Shown piece after piece: positions 1 through 10,857 of a stretch of DNA of 64,000 bases; the first letter of the stretch is position 1, and every line of letters begins with the position of its first letter. The stretch lies in the NCBI GenBank assembly GCA_033032175.1, contig CM065318.1:13144001-13208000 (forward strand), given 5' to 3'. The translations under genes were made by a program, and so were the position numbers. The DNA comes from Saturnia japonica (taxonomy: Eukaryota > Arthropoda > Insecta > Lepidoptera > Saturniidae). Under the pieces are notes generated by a model that was given only the letters and a program-made list of their open reading frames with translations, was not told the DNA's origin and ran no database searches.

Positions 1-100
1 TTTCGCACTTGAGAACTGTAGGCGCTAGTTCAAATGAACTTGATGTTTAAAATTGCACGTGGCACAAGGCGAGGGAAGGAGTGAATAAATGGGTACTCAC

Positions 101-263
101 GTCTGGTGCAGGTCGCGTGCTGAGTTTCAGGCGGCGCGGGGGGCGTCCGGACAGCTTCACTCTCAATTTTGAACAATAATAAAGACACGTACGGTCCACC
201 ACTTAATACGTTTTTGTTACGACTGACATTGCAACAGTCCGCGCAAGGGGTGGGGTCGGTCAT
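101..263 (-). CDS. Possible first coding exon of an unknown antisense gene
   Basis: On the - strand an ATG at 263 opens a frame (MTDPTPCADCCNVSRN...) that meets a consensus donor, GTGAGT, right after 101. The stretch is GC-richer than its surroundings. I recognise no family. It lies in what should be a PDE8 intron, so it could be the 5' end of a neighbouring gene running left, or chance. Weak support. Confidence 0.2.
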
Positions 264-553
264 GGTAATAGGATAACGGCCGGAGGGAGAGGGGAAAGAG
301 GATTGCGCCTCATACCACGGCCTATTATATATAATTAGCGTAAACAAGAACCGATAAAGTAAAAAAAATATTCAAATCGATAAAATACGTATTGTTGTAT
401 TTATTTGTATAAATTTCATATTATTTTGAATTTTATCTGTTCTCCTGGTCTTACGTTAGTCAGGACATATTTGTACCTATGCTTTTATATGTAGGTATAG
501 TATTTCTTCACACCGGTGTAAGTCAACAATGTATATTAATTCTGATGATACAG

Positions 554-805
554 ACAACAGGTCAACTCCGAGAAATCCTCGACACGGCTCTCAGTTGGGA
601 CTTCGAGATATTCCGGCTGGAGGATTTGACACGTGGCCGTCCACTGGCCCACCTCGGACTTGCTCTCATGGGAGGTCGTTTCGACGTGTGCGCAGCTCTC
701 GAATGCGACGAGAGGACCTTGCTGCATTGGCTCACCGTCATAGAAACTAATTACCACGCCGTCAACACTTATCATAACTCTACTCATGCTGCTGATGTAT
801 TGCAG
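554..805 (+). CDS. PDE8: PDE8 exon: start of catalytic domain, first metal-binding histidine motif
   Basis: The exon encodes [19 protein letters not shown] and ends with [11 protein letters not shown] followed by donor GTATCAG. The acceptor is uncertain: CAG at 551-553 (phase 0) or CAG at 558-560 (phase 1) both fit. Upstream codons in the same frame look non-coding, so the open frame that continues left to 479 is not accepted as gene. Confidence 0.9.
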
Positions 806-3800
806 GTATCAGATCTCTATTCAAATAATGTATTACGAGTAGGTACGGAACCTTGTTGAACAATTGCTGGTTTTAGGAACATCCCGCGGTTTATTTGTTT
901 TTGATTGAACTAGTGATCACCCTAAGCTCGAAATTCGACCAGCGACTTTTTGATCATAGACCATTTTCTGTTTGACATTTGCAGTATTTGTGAATCTAAA
1001 CAATGAGTATTATCTACATCACTTGCTGTCACTTTTTGTTGAGTGACAATGTCAGTATTTTGGGGGTGTAAGTTCAATGGCACTGTTCGTGTTAGGATTC
1101 GCAGTATTAATTTATTTAATTTATTATATTAGTAACAGATATAGATAAACTCCATTATTCTTCTTATTTTTATTCTCCAATAGTAATTGAAGTAAGTTGT
1201 ATAAAAGCAAACACATTCACGAAAAATTATCACTCCCTCTTGCTACACTAGCGCCATTTTGATGGGTTTTTTAATTGTAATTTGCTGCTTACAGCTGGAC
1301 ACTTTTTCAACTTGTCTTCCATATAAGATGGTTCTCCTTACCTTCATAGTTATTGTGAAAGTATAATGTTGTCGGCAGGCGGTAGCAGTCTTTTTGGAGA
1401 AGGATCGGTTGAAGAACGTTCTGGAACCGGTGGAAGCAGCCGCTGCGCTGATAGCGGCGGCCGCTCATGACATAGACCACCCCGGGACTTCGTCCGCCTT
1501 CCTCTGCAACTCACGGCACCCGCTCGCTATCCTCTACAACGACATCTGCGTGCTTGAGTCGCACCACGCAGCCCTCACCTTCAAACTTACACTCAGTCAG
1601 TACTATAATTATCTACCTGTCCAGCATCACAATAACTAATAATCTATACTGTAGAAGAACTAATGCAAAGGGAGGATCCTCCGACCAGACGGGTGTTATG
1701 TCTGGCGGGCAGCTGCCAAACGGTTGTAGTCGGGTTCTTGTATATATACTCAATTGAAGAGTTAATTTCTATAGCGCGATGTAGGATGCGTCGTATGTGG
1801 CTCGATAGATGTTGCTACAATACTAAATATTACAAAGCTGGGTGGTGGTAGGGTTGCTTTGCCAACTGGGTCGCGACCACCATGCATGTGGTGAAACGTC
1901 CGTCATAGTGACTCGCTTTTGCGTTTCACGTTTCGGGATCAGCCTGTGCATATCCAGTTAAATTTACGCAGGCCGGCGTGACAGCGGCGACCATCGATGG
2001 GCTACGATCTCTTGGTGATCGCCGTTGTGTTAGAATTGTACTGTGCTTACCATCAGGAACAGTACCGTCAATTTGACATGAAAAAAAAAGCTCAAGAGAA
2101 TGTTTGTTTGTTTGAACGCGCTGATCTCTAGAACTACCAGTCAGATTTAGAAAAATCATTTCGCATTTTATGGCCTATTTATTGAGGAAGGTTATAGGCT
2201 ATTTAAACTTCAAGATACAACCCTAAGGACCGTAGCAGTAATCATGAACCTCAATCAATATGGCAAGCTACAGGCAAGTACGGGAAGTGAGAACCCGGGT
2301 GCGTTAGCGGTGATGTGGCGCGGTGGAGAGTTGGTCGAATCAATTTAACACCCAGCTGATACCGTCAAGGACAGTAATAATAATAACAAGCAATAATTTG
2401 AAGCTATGATGGCTCAATCCCAGCAATGAGCCTGGTGAAGGAAAACATCGTGGTTAAACCCATTACAACTACGCTACAGCTTTTTCTAACTAGCAACAGT
2501 CTTCGAGTTGAAAATCTGTCAGGTATAGGTTATTTCTGGCTGCTGAACTTGAAAGCCAATCCCCCCACTAGGTGTAGCGAAGATGTTGCCATCTTTAGCC
2601 ACATCGTTACTTACCATCAGGTGAAATTCTAGCCAAATGGTAAAGAATAAAAAAAAGTTTACAACTATTATACTACTTACACAACAGACGACGATCGCGT
2701 GAACATATTCAAGAACCTGGATCGGGACACGTACAAGAATGTACGGCATAACGTGATCGACATGATCCTAGCCACCGAAATGACGAAGCACTTCGAGCAC
2801 CTCGCCAAGTTCGTGAACGTGTTCTATGCGAAGTCGAGTGGCAGTAAAGAAGACGGCATGCATACCGATGTAAGTCATCTATTCAAATAAATAAAACTGA
2901 AAATAACAACTTTTTGCTCTTCGGTGAGGGAATGTGGTATCCATCGCGAAGCTGGCTTCCTAACTTTAAGGTGTTCATGCAGAATGGTGGAAACGGCCCG
3001 TTATCCATTCATCAGTTCAGCCTAAATCTCACTATGTGTAATGTGTCTACCACTCTAATAGCCACTCTACCTTGATGAAATTTTACTGCAGTTGTAGTTC
3101 GGCCGGGTCCAGACCCCAGGTTCATCGTTAAGGTTCTCTCAACCAAGTTCCAATTCACGAAACCAATAAGTAACTGCTGCTAACGCAAGAACAGACTCCC
3201 CAAATGCAGCTTGTAAATTTTCGTGAGATACTCATTGTTGCAAACAAAAGAAAAGTAACATAATATAATCTTTAAAAATATTTTTTTGAAATAACTACAC
3301 ACAGGTTGGCTAGTCATTTTCACTTAAGAGATTTGTATTGAAACATTTTTATTACATTTTTCACTAGGAGTGTCATCTGTTGATGGCAATGAAAATATAT
3401 TCAATATGCCATCTCATATCTATTTATATTTAAATTATAGTGGAATGAAAACTAATTATTAAATAATATTCGTTAACCCTCAAGGAACCGATGTCACTGG
3501 ATACAACAGCGCTGTCACAACCAGAGAACGTGATCTTAGTGAAGAGGATGATGATCAAATGCGCTGATGTTTCCAACGCGTCTAGACCTCAGAAGTTCGC
3601 TTTTGAATGGGCGAGAAGGTATTTAGAATACAATATTAAAAAGAGAAAGGGCTTTTGTTTATTACACTGAGTGAAAATAAGACTATCATTTCACAAAATT
3701 TGTTTTTAATTTTCAGTATTAATAAAATTGTCATTAGGTACTTTTACAAACTGCTTGACGCGACTTGATACTTTTTTGATACATAATTTTTTTACACTAT

Positions 3801-4972
3801 TATCTTTGTTTTACTTAATAAGTGTACCGGACAGTGGATTGTATTTTTGTTCAGGTCTTTTTCACTAAACGATTAGTGTACTTTCACTGCGGTCGGAGGC
3901 AGAACTTATTGCTAGCGTTGTCGATCGGAGACTGACTGTATGCTCTCTTGAATTCTTCTCGCGCAGTCTCGTGAAGATTGCACGGGGAAACCATATCAGG
4001 GCTGAACCCTTTTTGGTGATGTTCTACTCCACCCGTAACTACGGGTGTGCCCTTTTTTTGAAGCCTGCGTTGGCCTATGTCGGTCGTCGTGCACAATAAG
4101 TAAAGAATCGAAATTGCCCTTTGCACCTATCCAACGTATGACTATTTCCTCCTTAATTTCCATGTCCGATTTTTTGTATTAAACGTTATTTTTAGGATTG
4201 CTGAAGAATATTTCCTGCAAACTGATGAAGAGAAAGCCAAAGATCTGCCGGTCGTGATGCCGATGTTCGACCGAGCCACTTGCTCCATACCGAGGTCCCA
4301 GATAGGCTTTATAGAATACATTATTAAAGACATGATGGAAGCATGGGCCGGTAAGAGGATTTTGATTTCATATAATGTTCAATAGCAAAATATATTTTAA
4401 AAATAGTGATTTCTTAAAAGTACCTACTGAACTGTATGTTTCTTTACATAAGAAACATAAAAATGTGAGACGTCATAGAACGCCGGGCAGATATGAAACA
4501 CCTAAATTAAACCATATTTTATATTCAAATATGATTAAATAAGAATTAAAAAGAATATTCAGAGATGGAAGGGCTGAGTCGGAAAGAGCCGACCAGACGC
4601 GACGCTGTACGAATGGCATGTAGCGACGTTCCATCAGAACATATATTCCTTGATCAGAACTGTTTACTCCCGTTCAAACGCACCATTAAATATTTCACAT
4701 GATAAACCTATCTGTATAAAATCGTATAACAGACTAAACGAAATGTTTCAAACCTTACTTGAGAGGACAAAAACGTAATCGTGTAAACTTTGTCATTCAC
4801 AGCGTTCATCGACATGCCGGAACTGGTAAATCACGCGACGAACAACTACCAACGCTGGCGTGATCTCGACGAAGCTGGCGTCACCACTATAGCGGACGTG
4901 AAGCGAGCTCAACGACAGAACGCTATACAAGCACCGCCCAACACTACCTCTCAACCCACCGCCGAGGAATAA
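554..4972 (+). CDS. PDE8: PDE8-type high-affinity cAMP phosphodiesterase, catalytic part (3' six exons; 5' end outside window)
   Basis: The enzyme hydrolyses cAMP to AMP. I join six exons: about 554-805, 1379-1595, 2688-2869, 3485-3618, 4196-4350, 4803-4972. All have GT/AG ends and compatible phases (0, 1, 0, 2, 1) and give about 369 residues. Visible hallmarks are the metal-binding HNSTHAADV, the HDxxH motif in AAHDIDHPG, the third metal aspartate in [11 protein letters not shown], and the purine-clamp glutamine in [14 protein letters not shown]. The [11 protein letters not shown] and [17 protein letters not shown] segments resemble PDE8 more than PDE4 or PDE7 (family knowledge). The N-terminal REC/PAS exons must lie left of the window. 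No frameshift or stop was seen. Identification as a class I PDE is certain; the PDE8 subtype is very likely. Confidence 0.96.
806..1378 (+). other. PDE8: PDE8 intron, nothing recognised
   Basis: AT-rich sequence with no coding signal and no repeat family I could match. Confidence 0.6.
1379..1595 (+). CDS. PDE8: PDE8 exon: HDxxH metal-binding motif
   Basis: The acceptor is GGCAG before 1379 and the donor is GTCAGT after 1595 (phase 1). It encodes [19 protein letters not shown], then the alanine-rich helix leading into AAHDIDHPG, then FLCNS and [20 protein letters not shown]. The GC content is high against the AT-rich introns. Confidence 0.95.
1856..2085. repeat. Dispersed repeat family A, copy 1
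   Basis: The block starting near GGGTCGCGACCACC, with CGTCATAGTGACTCGC and the ending GTGCTTACCATCAGG, matches 51660-51890 closely along its length and 20545-20830 in diverged form. The family is short, non-coding and moderately GC-rich. I cannot assign its class. Confidence 0.75.
2097..2375. repeat. Dispersed lepidopteran repeat family D (GTTTGTTTGAACGCGCT...), copy 1
   Basis: It begins GTTTGTTTGTTTGAACGCGC, followed by an 'aactaccagt' motif, then 'ttgaggaaggttataggct', and ends near GGTGGAGAGTTGGTCGAAT. Related copies occur at 21565-21745, 24745-25045 and 59810-59960. This text is very common in butterfly and moth genomes (from memory). Confidence 0.75.
2395..2640. repeat. Dispersed repeat family E, copy 1
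   Basis: Starts near GATGGCTCAATCCC and contains 'gttgaaaatctgtc', 'ccccactaggtgtagc' and 'cacatcgttacttaccatca'. Related copies are at 9040-9310 and 52680-52830. It could be a degenerate tRNA-derived SINE; no promoter boxes are clear. Confidence 0.65.
2688..2869 (+). CDS. PDE8: PDE8 exon: IFKNLD / [10 protein letters not shown] segment
   Basis: The acceptor ACAACAG precedes 2688 and the donor GTAAGT follows 2869. It encodes [14 protein letters not shown] and [20 protein letters not shown]. The last 13 residues ([12 protein letters not shown] and neighbours) form a variable loop in this family. Phase 1 in, phase 0 out. Confidence 0.94.
2870..3484 (+). other. PDE8: PDE8 intron, no gene
   Basis: A GC-richer patch (about 2915-3210) looks like an old repeat, but no second copy was found in the window. 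Confidence 0.5.
3485..3618 (+). CDS. PDE8: PDE8 exon: third metal-binding aspartate
   Basis: The acceptor CCTCAAG precedes 3485 and the donor GTATTT follows 3618 (phase 2). It encodes [35 protein letters not shown] and FAFEWARR. The D in CADVSN is the conserved metal ligand. Confidence 0.94.
3619..4195 (+). other. PDE8: PDE8 intron with a GC-rich unclassified block
   Basis: About 3880-4135 differs from the flanking AT-rich intron and holds a short hairpin, CACCCGT (4030-4036) / ACGGGTG (4041-4047). Probably an old insertion; no open frame of note. Confidence 0.45.
4196..4350 (+). CDS. PDE8: PDE8 exon: substrate-pocket segment with purine-clamp glutamine
   Basis: The acceptor TTTTTAG precedes 4196 and the donor GTAAGAG follows 4350 (phase 1). 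It encodes [32 protein letters not shown] and [15 protein letters not shown]. The Q of SRSQ/PRSQ is the invariant glutamine that holds the nucleotide base. Confidence 0.95.
4351..4802 (+). other. PDE8: PDE8 intron, nothing recognised
   Basis: AT-rich, no coding signal. Confidence 0.55.
4803..4972 (+). CDS. PDE8: PDE8 last coding exon and stop
   Basis: The acceptor TTCACAG precedes 4803. It encodes [19 protein letters not shown] and [17 protein letters not shown], and ends in TAA at 4970-4972. The last 20 or so residues are low-complexity (Q, P, T, E). An AATAAA overlaps the stop codon; the true poly(A) site cannot be placed. Confidence 0.93.
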
Positions 4973-7900
4973 ACTTGCCGTGTATTGCGCAACTTTATCG
5001 TTCAAATACAAACGCACTATTATACTGAAGCAGGCTTCAAGTTAAAGATGATGGGGAAATCCACACTCTATCGTCATTAGAAGAGCTAGTCTCTGATTTA
5101 AAAATCACGGCGCCGGTAGCCAATTGGAATAAGGGATAAGAAAGACATTATGGATCCCAAGAAAGATTATTAATATTATTTTTGCAACAAACGTTGATCG
5201 ATTTCAGTTGCTGTAAAATTTAGATTGTAACTTATTTACGTGTTATAATTATTGACAATGTGTCGAAAATCACAGGGCTACGTTCGATTATTTAAACCAC
5301 TCTGGCAAAATTTACGGGTGTAACATACAAATTGGTAAAATTACCACAATTACGGGAGTATTTTATTAGTGTATGTCAAAGAGTGTTACAACGTGAGGAA
5401 AACGGCAGACCAACTAGGTAAATACTTGAAAACAAAAGACTCGGGACAACTTCCCACGTGGACTCCTTTATTAAAGTTATAGGTAAAGAATTCATTTAGT
5501 CAGTTATTTCTCGATCGGATGGACGACAAGAAAAAGGTATAACGTAAACACGTTTAAACCACCGAGATAATATTCTCAAACAGTTCTGTGGTAACTGTTT
5601 ATGTATAGGTTTGAATGTTAACGTTACAAGTCTGAAACGGATCATTGCCGTTGGATATGCCCGACGGATGAGTCCGATAATACGCTTATTTTATACTTAT
5701 TATATCAGTGTTAGTGTTGATATCAAAGAAATTATATTGATATCTACTTTTATAAGTAGTCGTATTTAGATAATCCAATATATAAATTAATATTATTAAA
5801 TCTGAATGTATTAAAACCTTACTTTTTCATTGATATATTAATCATACTATACGTATTGGCGTTATCCACTATAATATTGTGATTATGTAATATTATAACC
5901 CAGGGAACATATGACTTATATTTGACATCATCCACAGATCATGTGTATGAAATTTATGTAAATATGACATATACGATGTCAATATTATATCAAACTAGGT
6001 AACGTGTTCGCTGGGAATTGCCATTTACACGGGTAGAGATATATTGTGTTAGTTACATTTATGTTTTACAATGGAATCCGTGATAAAAGTGCCATATTAA
6101 AGGATTGGCCAATGTTCATTCTTACTTAAAATACGTTTAAAATGAAATTAAGGAATCACTTTCTCACTGCACCCCATGACAGTTGTTTATTCACTTACCT
6201 TTAATGAAATGTTATTCACGTTCGGACGTTTTACACGTAACCTTTCCTAAGGGGGTATATTTGTAGACGTGATAAGATTATTTCTCAACGTCTTATATTA
6301 TTATACTATTTAAAAAATAATGGTCCATACACACTTGAGCTTCGAAAGAAACCTATTTTTATAATAAAGTTTTTGTAGTGCACGCCAGATCTTTAGAGTC
6401 TGGACGTCATATCAGAATTCAAAAAAATATCGATATAATTTTACCATAATAATACACAACTAGATTCATTTTCATTCTTGTGGAATATTTTACAAGTAAT
6501 ATAAACACTTCTTAATCTTTATCTGATGCACGTGTCGTGACCAAATGTCAGTTTTTAATCTGGCAATGTTAATTGTTTTGATGTTTGACGTATTTGTCTG
6601 TATTTATCCAGTATCTGCCATCTTTTGGATGTTTTTGTGTAAACTCGGAGATTCTTGAAAATATAAAACTATTACGTATTTATTATGGTTACGGCATTGA
6701 AATAAAAATCACTTGAATGTTTTTACTAAAATATTTCTATTCGAATAAATTTTAACATATTTGTATTAATGTTTATTGAATATATTCGTCTATATGACGC
6801 TGGTATTTAAGAATAATGTGTAGTAAATGTTAAAATGAAATCATAAGATACGCTTTCTTGTGCTCAATGTCAAAACATAGCGGTCTAAACTTAATTGTTA
6901 CATCATATACATTTTATAATTGTAAAACTATTTGTAGTAATTTTTGCCAATTCACTTACTGATTAGGTCGTGGTGTTCAATCTCATTTAAATATATATTC
7001 CAAAAATGAAATATATAGGTACCAAATTCTAATATTTTCGCCTACTAACATTTTAATGAACAAATTATTTATTGAAATTTAATTTTAATGGTATAGCTCA
7101 ATTTATTTAGTTAGTTTTCATTAAAAATGTATGAAACAATCGTTATTATCTATTAAAATGATAAATTCGTTTTATGTTCTGGTATCATTCTTATTTTTGA
7201 AGTCTGGTGAATTTTATTTATATTCATTTTAATAATTATCCGAGTTACATAACCCTCGCTCCTAATTATAGTGAATTAAAGCTAATTATTGAAAAAAAAA
7301 ACTAATAAGATTACATACGGGGGCTGGACCCTATAATTAAATATGGAAGTAGTTAAAAAAATTGTTGTGCGTTTTAAAATGCGAAAACATGTTTACGTTG
7401 TATTACTTGTAAAAGTATCAATAAATTTAATGTTACTTACTGTAAACAAAATAAACGTTTAAATACTTCTGACAGAGGTATCAATCAACATTAGTTATTT
7501 CTTTTTTATTTTTACCCTTGTACAATTATGTAACTTTTTTTCTCTAAAATTAAACAGTAATTAAGTAATATACCAAAGAGGGTAGTACAACTCATTATCA
7601 CCTCTCACCAGTGTCGGAACTCTAGCCTAATCTCACCGACATGTCCGTGCTTTATTCTGACGTCAAAACTTAAAATGTCATAACCATCACGTTAGGGTTT
7701 CATCACGATGTTTTCCTTTACCGAAAGCCATAATAAGACGCATGTAGTTACTTGTAGAATTTACGCTTTTACTTAGTATTTTCGCTCTATAAAAATGATA
7801 AGGCCCCGTTCATATGAACGCGAGTCTAGGCTTTCCATATATATTAAAAAACGTTCGAATGAACGAGCGTCAATGCTGCGTTTAGAAAAAAATATCGCTT

Positions 7901-8339
7901 TAATGCTCATCATCCTGAACACTTTCAAAATTCTATCGAGCGTTAATGTGCGTCACATCAGAACAGGGGCTAACGTTGACATTTAAACGTTATTCAAGGC
8001 CAGCTTTTTGGTATTCAGTTTGATTTTTAAGTAGCAACCTTAAAATACGATATAAATGTATTTAATACAAAACAGTGGATTTTTTTTTTTCAGTACCCTG
8101 GCAACTCTACACGCAACTGATTAAGTGATTGTTACACATGTTATCATACCATGGTCGTAGAGTAATCAAACTAGAAATATAAGAACCTTATAAAACAAAT
8201 ATTATCATTAGTTCATTTTTGATAACTTCTTGCAAGTTCTTGGAAAAATATATAGATATTTTATTATATTATCTAATTACCAATTCTCATAGCTAATATC
8301 AAAAAGGACTTAAAAACGGATATTAAATAAAATGAAATA
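4973..8339. other. PDE8 3' UTR and intergenic DNA between convergent genes
   Basis: No exon-like open frame. AATAAA signals on + occur, for example, at 6363-6368 and near 6701, so the PDE8 transcript may end anywhere in the first 2 kb. A palindromic TGACGTCA lies at 7658-7665. The 63-codon frame at 7795-7986 has no recognisable similarity. Confidence 0.5.
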
Positions 8340-10729
8340 TCGATTATAAAATATTTTATTACAAACAATAATAATAAGAAAAACATATTATACAATAAAA
8401 CTTACAATTCACACGTTGCAATAATATAAATGCAATCCATTTAAAGGTAATTATACTTCAATGGCCTTATCATTTAAATCATGGTACGTTCAATTTAAGG
8501 TCCAATAAAATAAACATTTATACAAAAGAAAACCACAACACATATTTTCACGGACATGTTCTATATTTTATAAATAAATTCGTCATTTTATTAAAACTTG
8601 GAATAAAAAGTGCTGTGATTTGAAACAACCTATAATAATAATCATGACATACTCATAAATATAAAAACGAATATACCGTCTCAGATGGAATGAATGTTTT
8701 TTTTTAATATAAAATTATATTTCAAACGGTAACATAATAACAAAAATAAATATAAATATTGTCAATGTGCTAATTAATATAATTCGTCCGACTAACCCTA
8801 TATATACGAACCATTGTAAACCTGTGTATATCCCTGATGTTATTATAACAAAGAATTTTGTTAATACAATATGTTTGCAATAATCCTCAACCATCCACCG
8901 TTTCATTTAAACAAGATATTTTTTTATATTTTCTTGACTCATAATTTAATTTTTTTGGGGCAAATTACTAGAACAATAAATACCAGAAACTGATAAAAAG
9001 ACTTTGGACTATGACGTAACTCAAGAATACGATAAAGCAATGATGGCTCAGTTTTAGGGACACCGCGTCGATCGACGTTTGTTCGAACCCCCCCTATAAT
9101 GAGTATGAGCTTTCAGTGAAGAAAAACATAGTGATGAAACCAAGCATGGTGGTAGGGCATTTTCTAATGCCCGCCTTGCTAGCTACCACCCTCAAGTTGA
9201 TAATCTGTCTCCAAACACCTATTATAGATGTCTGTTACCTTCTTCCCTCCCACTAGGCTTAGTGGAGTATATTAGGCCACATCGTTACTTCCAAACGCTA
9301 AAAACCTATAATGAATATATTATGTATAAAAAACATACAGATTTATATTATCGAGAAAACTATATATTTTTTTATAATTCACTGAAAGGGTTTTCTTTTT
9401 GCTTGCAAATCGCATTCAGCTCGTAATATTCACTGCCCGAATATATTTATAGTGATTAATAATTAATTTCCAAGTGATATTTTCTCTTCCCTACTATGCG
9501 TTTATTAACGTAATTAATGTATTAAGATTTGAGCACAATAGTATGAGATCAACCTTTAAAAAACACGTTAGGAAAAAATCTAAACTTTATAACCAACACG
9601 ACCTGTATGTCATGTCTCCGTGTAAGACAACATTTAAAATTCAATAAACAAATTTAAAAATACGAAATTAATAAAAAGAATTGTTTAAAAAAACTCCAAG
9701 GTCATTTTTTTAGTCTTTGCTGTAGAGCAGCGGTTCCTTTATTTGTCGAATGTGTAAATTAATATTTGATTATTTATTCACACAGTTCAATTTAATTAAA
9801 CATACGTATATTGTTACAATTACGGTGTTACTACGGTTTATGACCATTTGCAGTATCAAAACCAAAAGCTACGTAAAATTAATCTGGAAAAACGCAAATT
9901 TAAAATATTTACTGTAAATAAAAAAAAGTGTTCCGCATGGCGGCAATGGCGCTATTATTACTAAAGACCATATTATTTGTCCTAATAGAATGCAATGCAA
10001 AGATTTTAGCCACTTAAATCACTTTCCTTTTTTTTTGCCTGTAGCTTATAATAATATATATATTATTATTTTTAAAATCAAATTTCCGATGCGAGAACAT
10101 AAGTTATAAACAAGTTCTATTAAGCTTAGAGTTAAATAAAGAGCACAAGAGCGGAAAATTTGTCGCATTCAAACCGAAAAATCATATTTCGAAATATAAT
10201 AGGTTGATATGATTTTAATAAAAATACATCGACATTCAAATATACTCCATAATATTATATTCGCATTACACAATTTTACATTTACACGAACCCTTAGAAC
10301 ATTTATCAAAACATGCATTCCGTAATCATACCATCAAAACATTCTTTAAAGGTCTCATCAAAAATTATTGAACGTGTATCAAAAACCGCTTTATACCGTA
10401 AACCCTAACACAAGGTCGAATATTCAAAGTGGTAATCCTTAAAAACCACGATAAATGAATTTTTTACATCTAGAATTAATAATTATTTGTTTTAATAATT
10501 ACAATAACACGTCAACGAAAGTAAGAAAATTTCGACGACGTCGTAGTTGTACGATACAGCCTAAGTATCGATAACACTCTATATCAATTCGAATTCCCAA
10601 CAGTCTAAAAAACACTTCAACAAAACGAAATAAATTCTCAACAATATATCTATATATTATAATAACTACAAGTGAATTTCACCTGCCGCATCAGTGCATT
10701 CGCTGGAGAAAGTTCCTCGCGTGTGCCCG
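8340..10729 (-). other. CERT: Probable CERT 3' UTR and downstream sequence
   Basis: Sequence after the CERT stop on the - strand. It is AT-rich with several - strand AATAAA hexamers (near 9500, 9739 and 9772), any of which could end the transcript. It contains a family E repeat copy at 9040-9310. No coding frame is supported. Confidence 0.4.
9040..9310. repeat. Dispersed repeat family E, copy 2
   Basis: Shares 'gatggctcag', 'aaaacatagtgatgaaacc', 'ctcaagttgataatctgtc', 'cccactaggctta' and 'cacatcgttact' with 2395-2640, including their order. Confidence 0.7.
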
Positions 10730-10857
10730 CTAGATGGCGAGCGGTTTGTCGCGGCACTGGTCCACTACGTAGCTTGTGAAACGTTTCAGAAACTTTGGGT
10801 ACTCGCGTTTGTAGACGGCACGGAGTACGCCGGCGGGCGCCCAACCGCCAGGATTCA
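10730..10857 (-). CDS. CERT: CERT exon 12: end of START domain and stop
   Basis: Encodes [40 protein letters not shown], then I and TAG at 10732-10730. The C-terminal helix closes the ceramide pocket. Acceptor CATCTCCAG. Confidence 0.96.

Larger units (their letters stand above)
1596..2687 (+). other. PDE8: PDE8 intron made largely of dispersed repeats
   Basis: Three repeat families sit end to end here (entries at 1856, 2097 and 2395). Short open frames in this intron are repeat sequence and not genes. Confidence 0.7.

Noticed and set aside
479..859. 126-codon frame taken whole as a protein
   Set aside because: Only the part from about 554 to 805 is PDE8 exon; the start lies in intron and the end runs past the donor.
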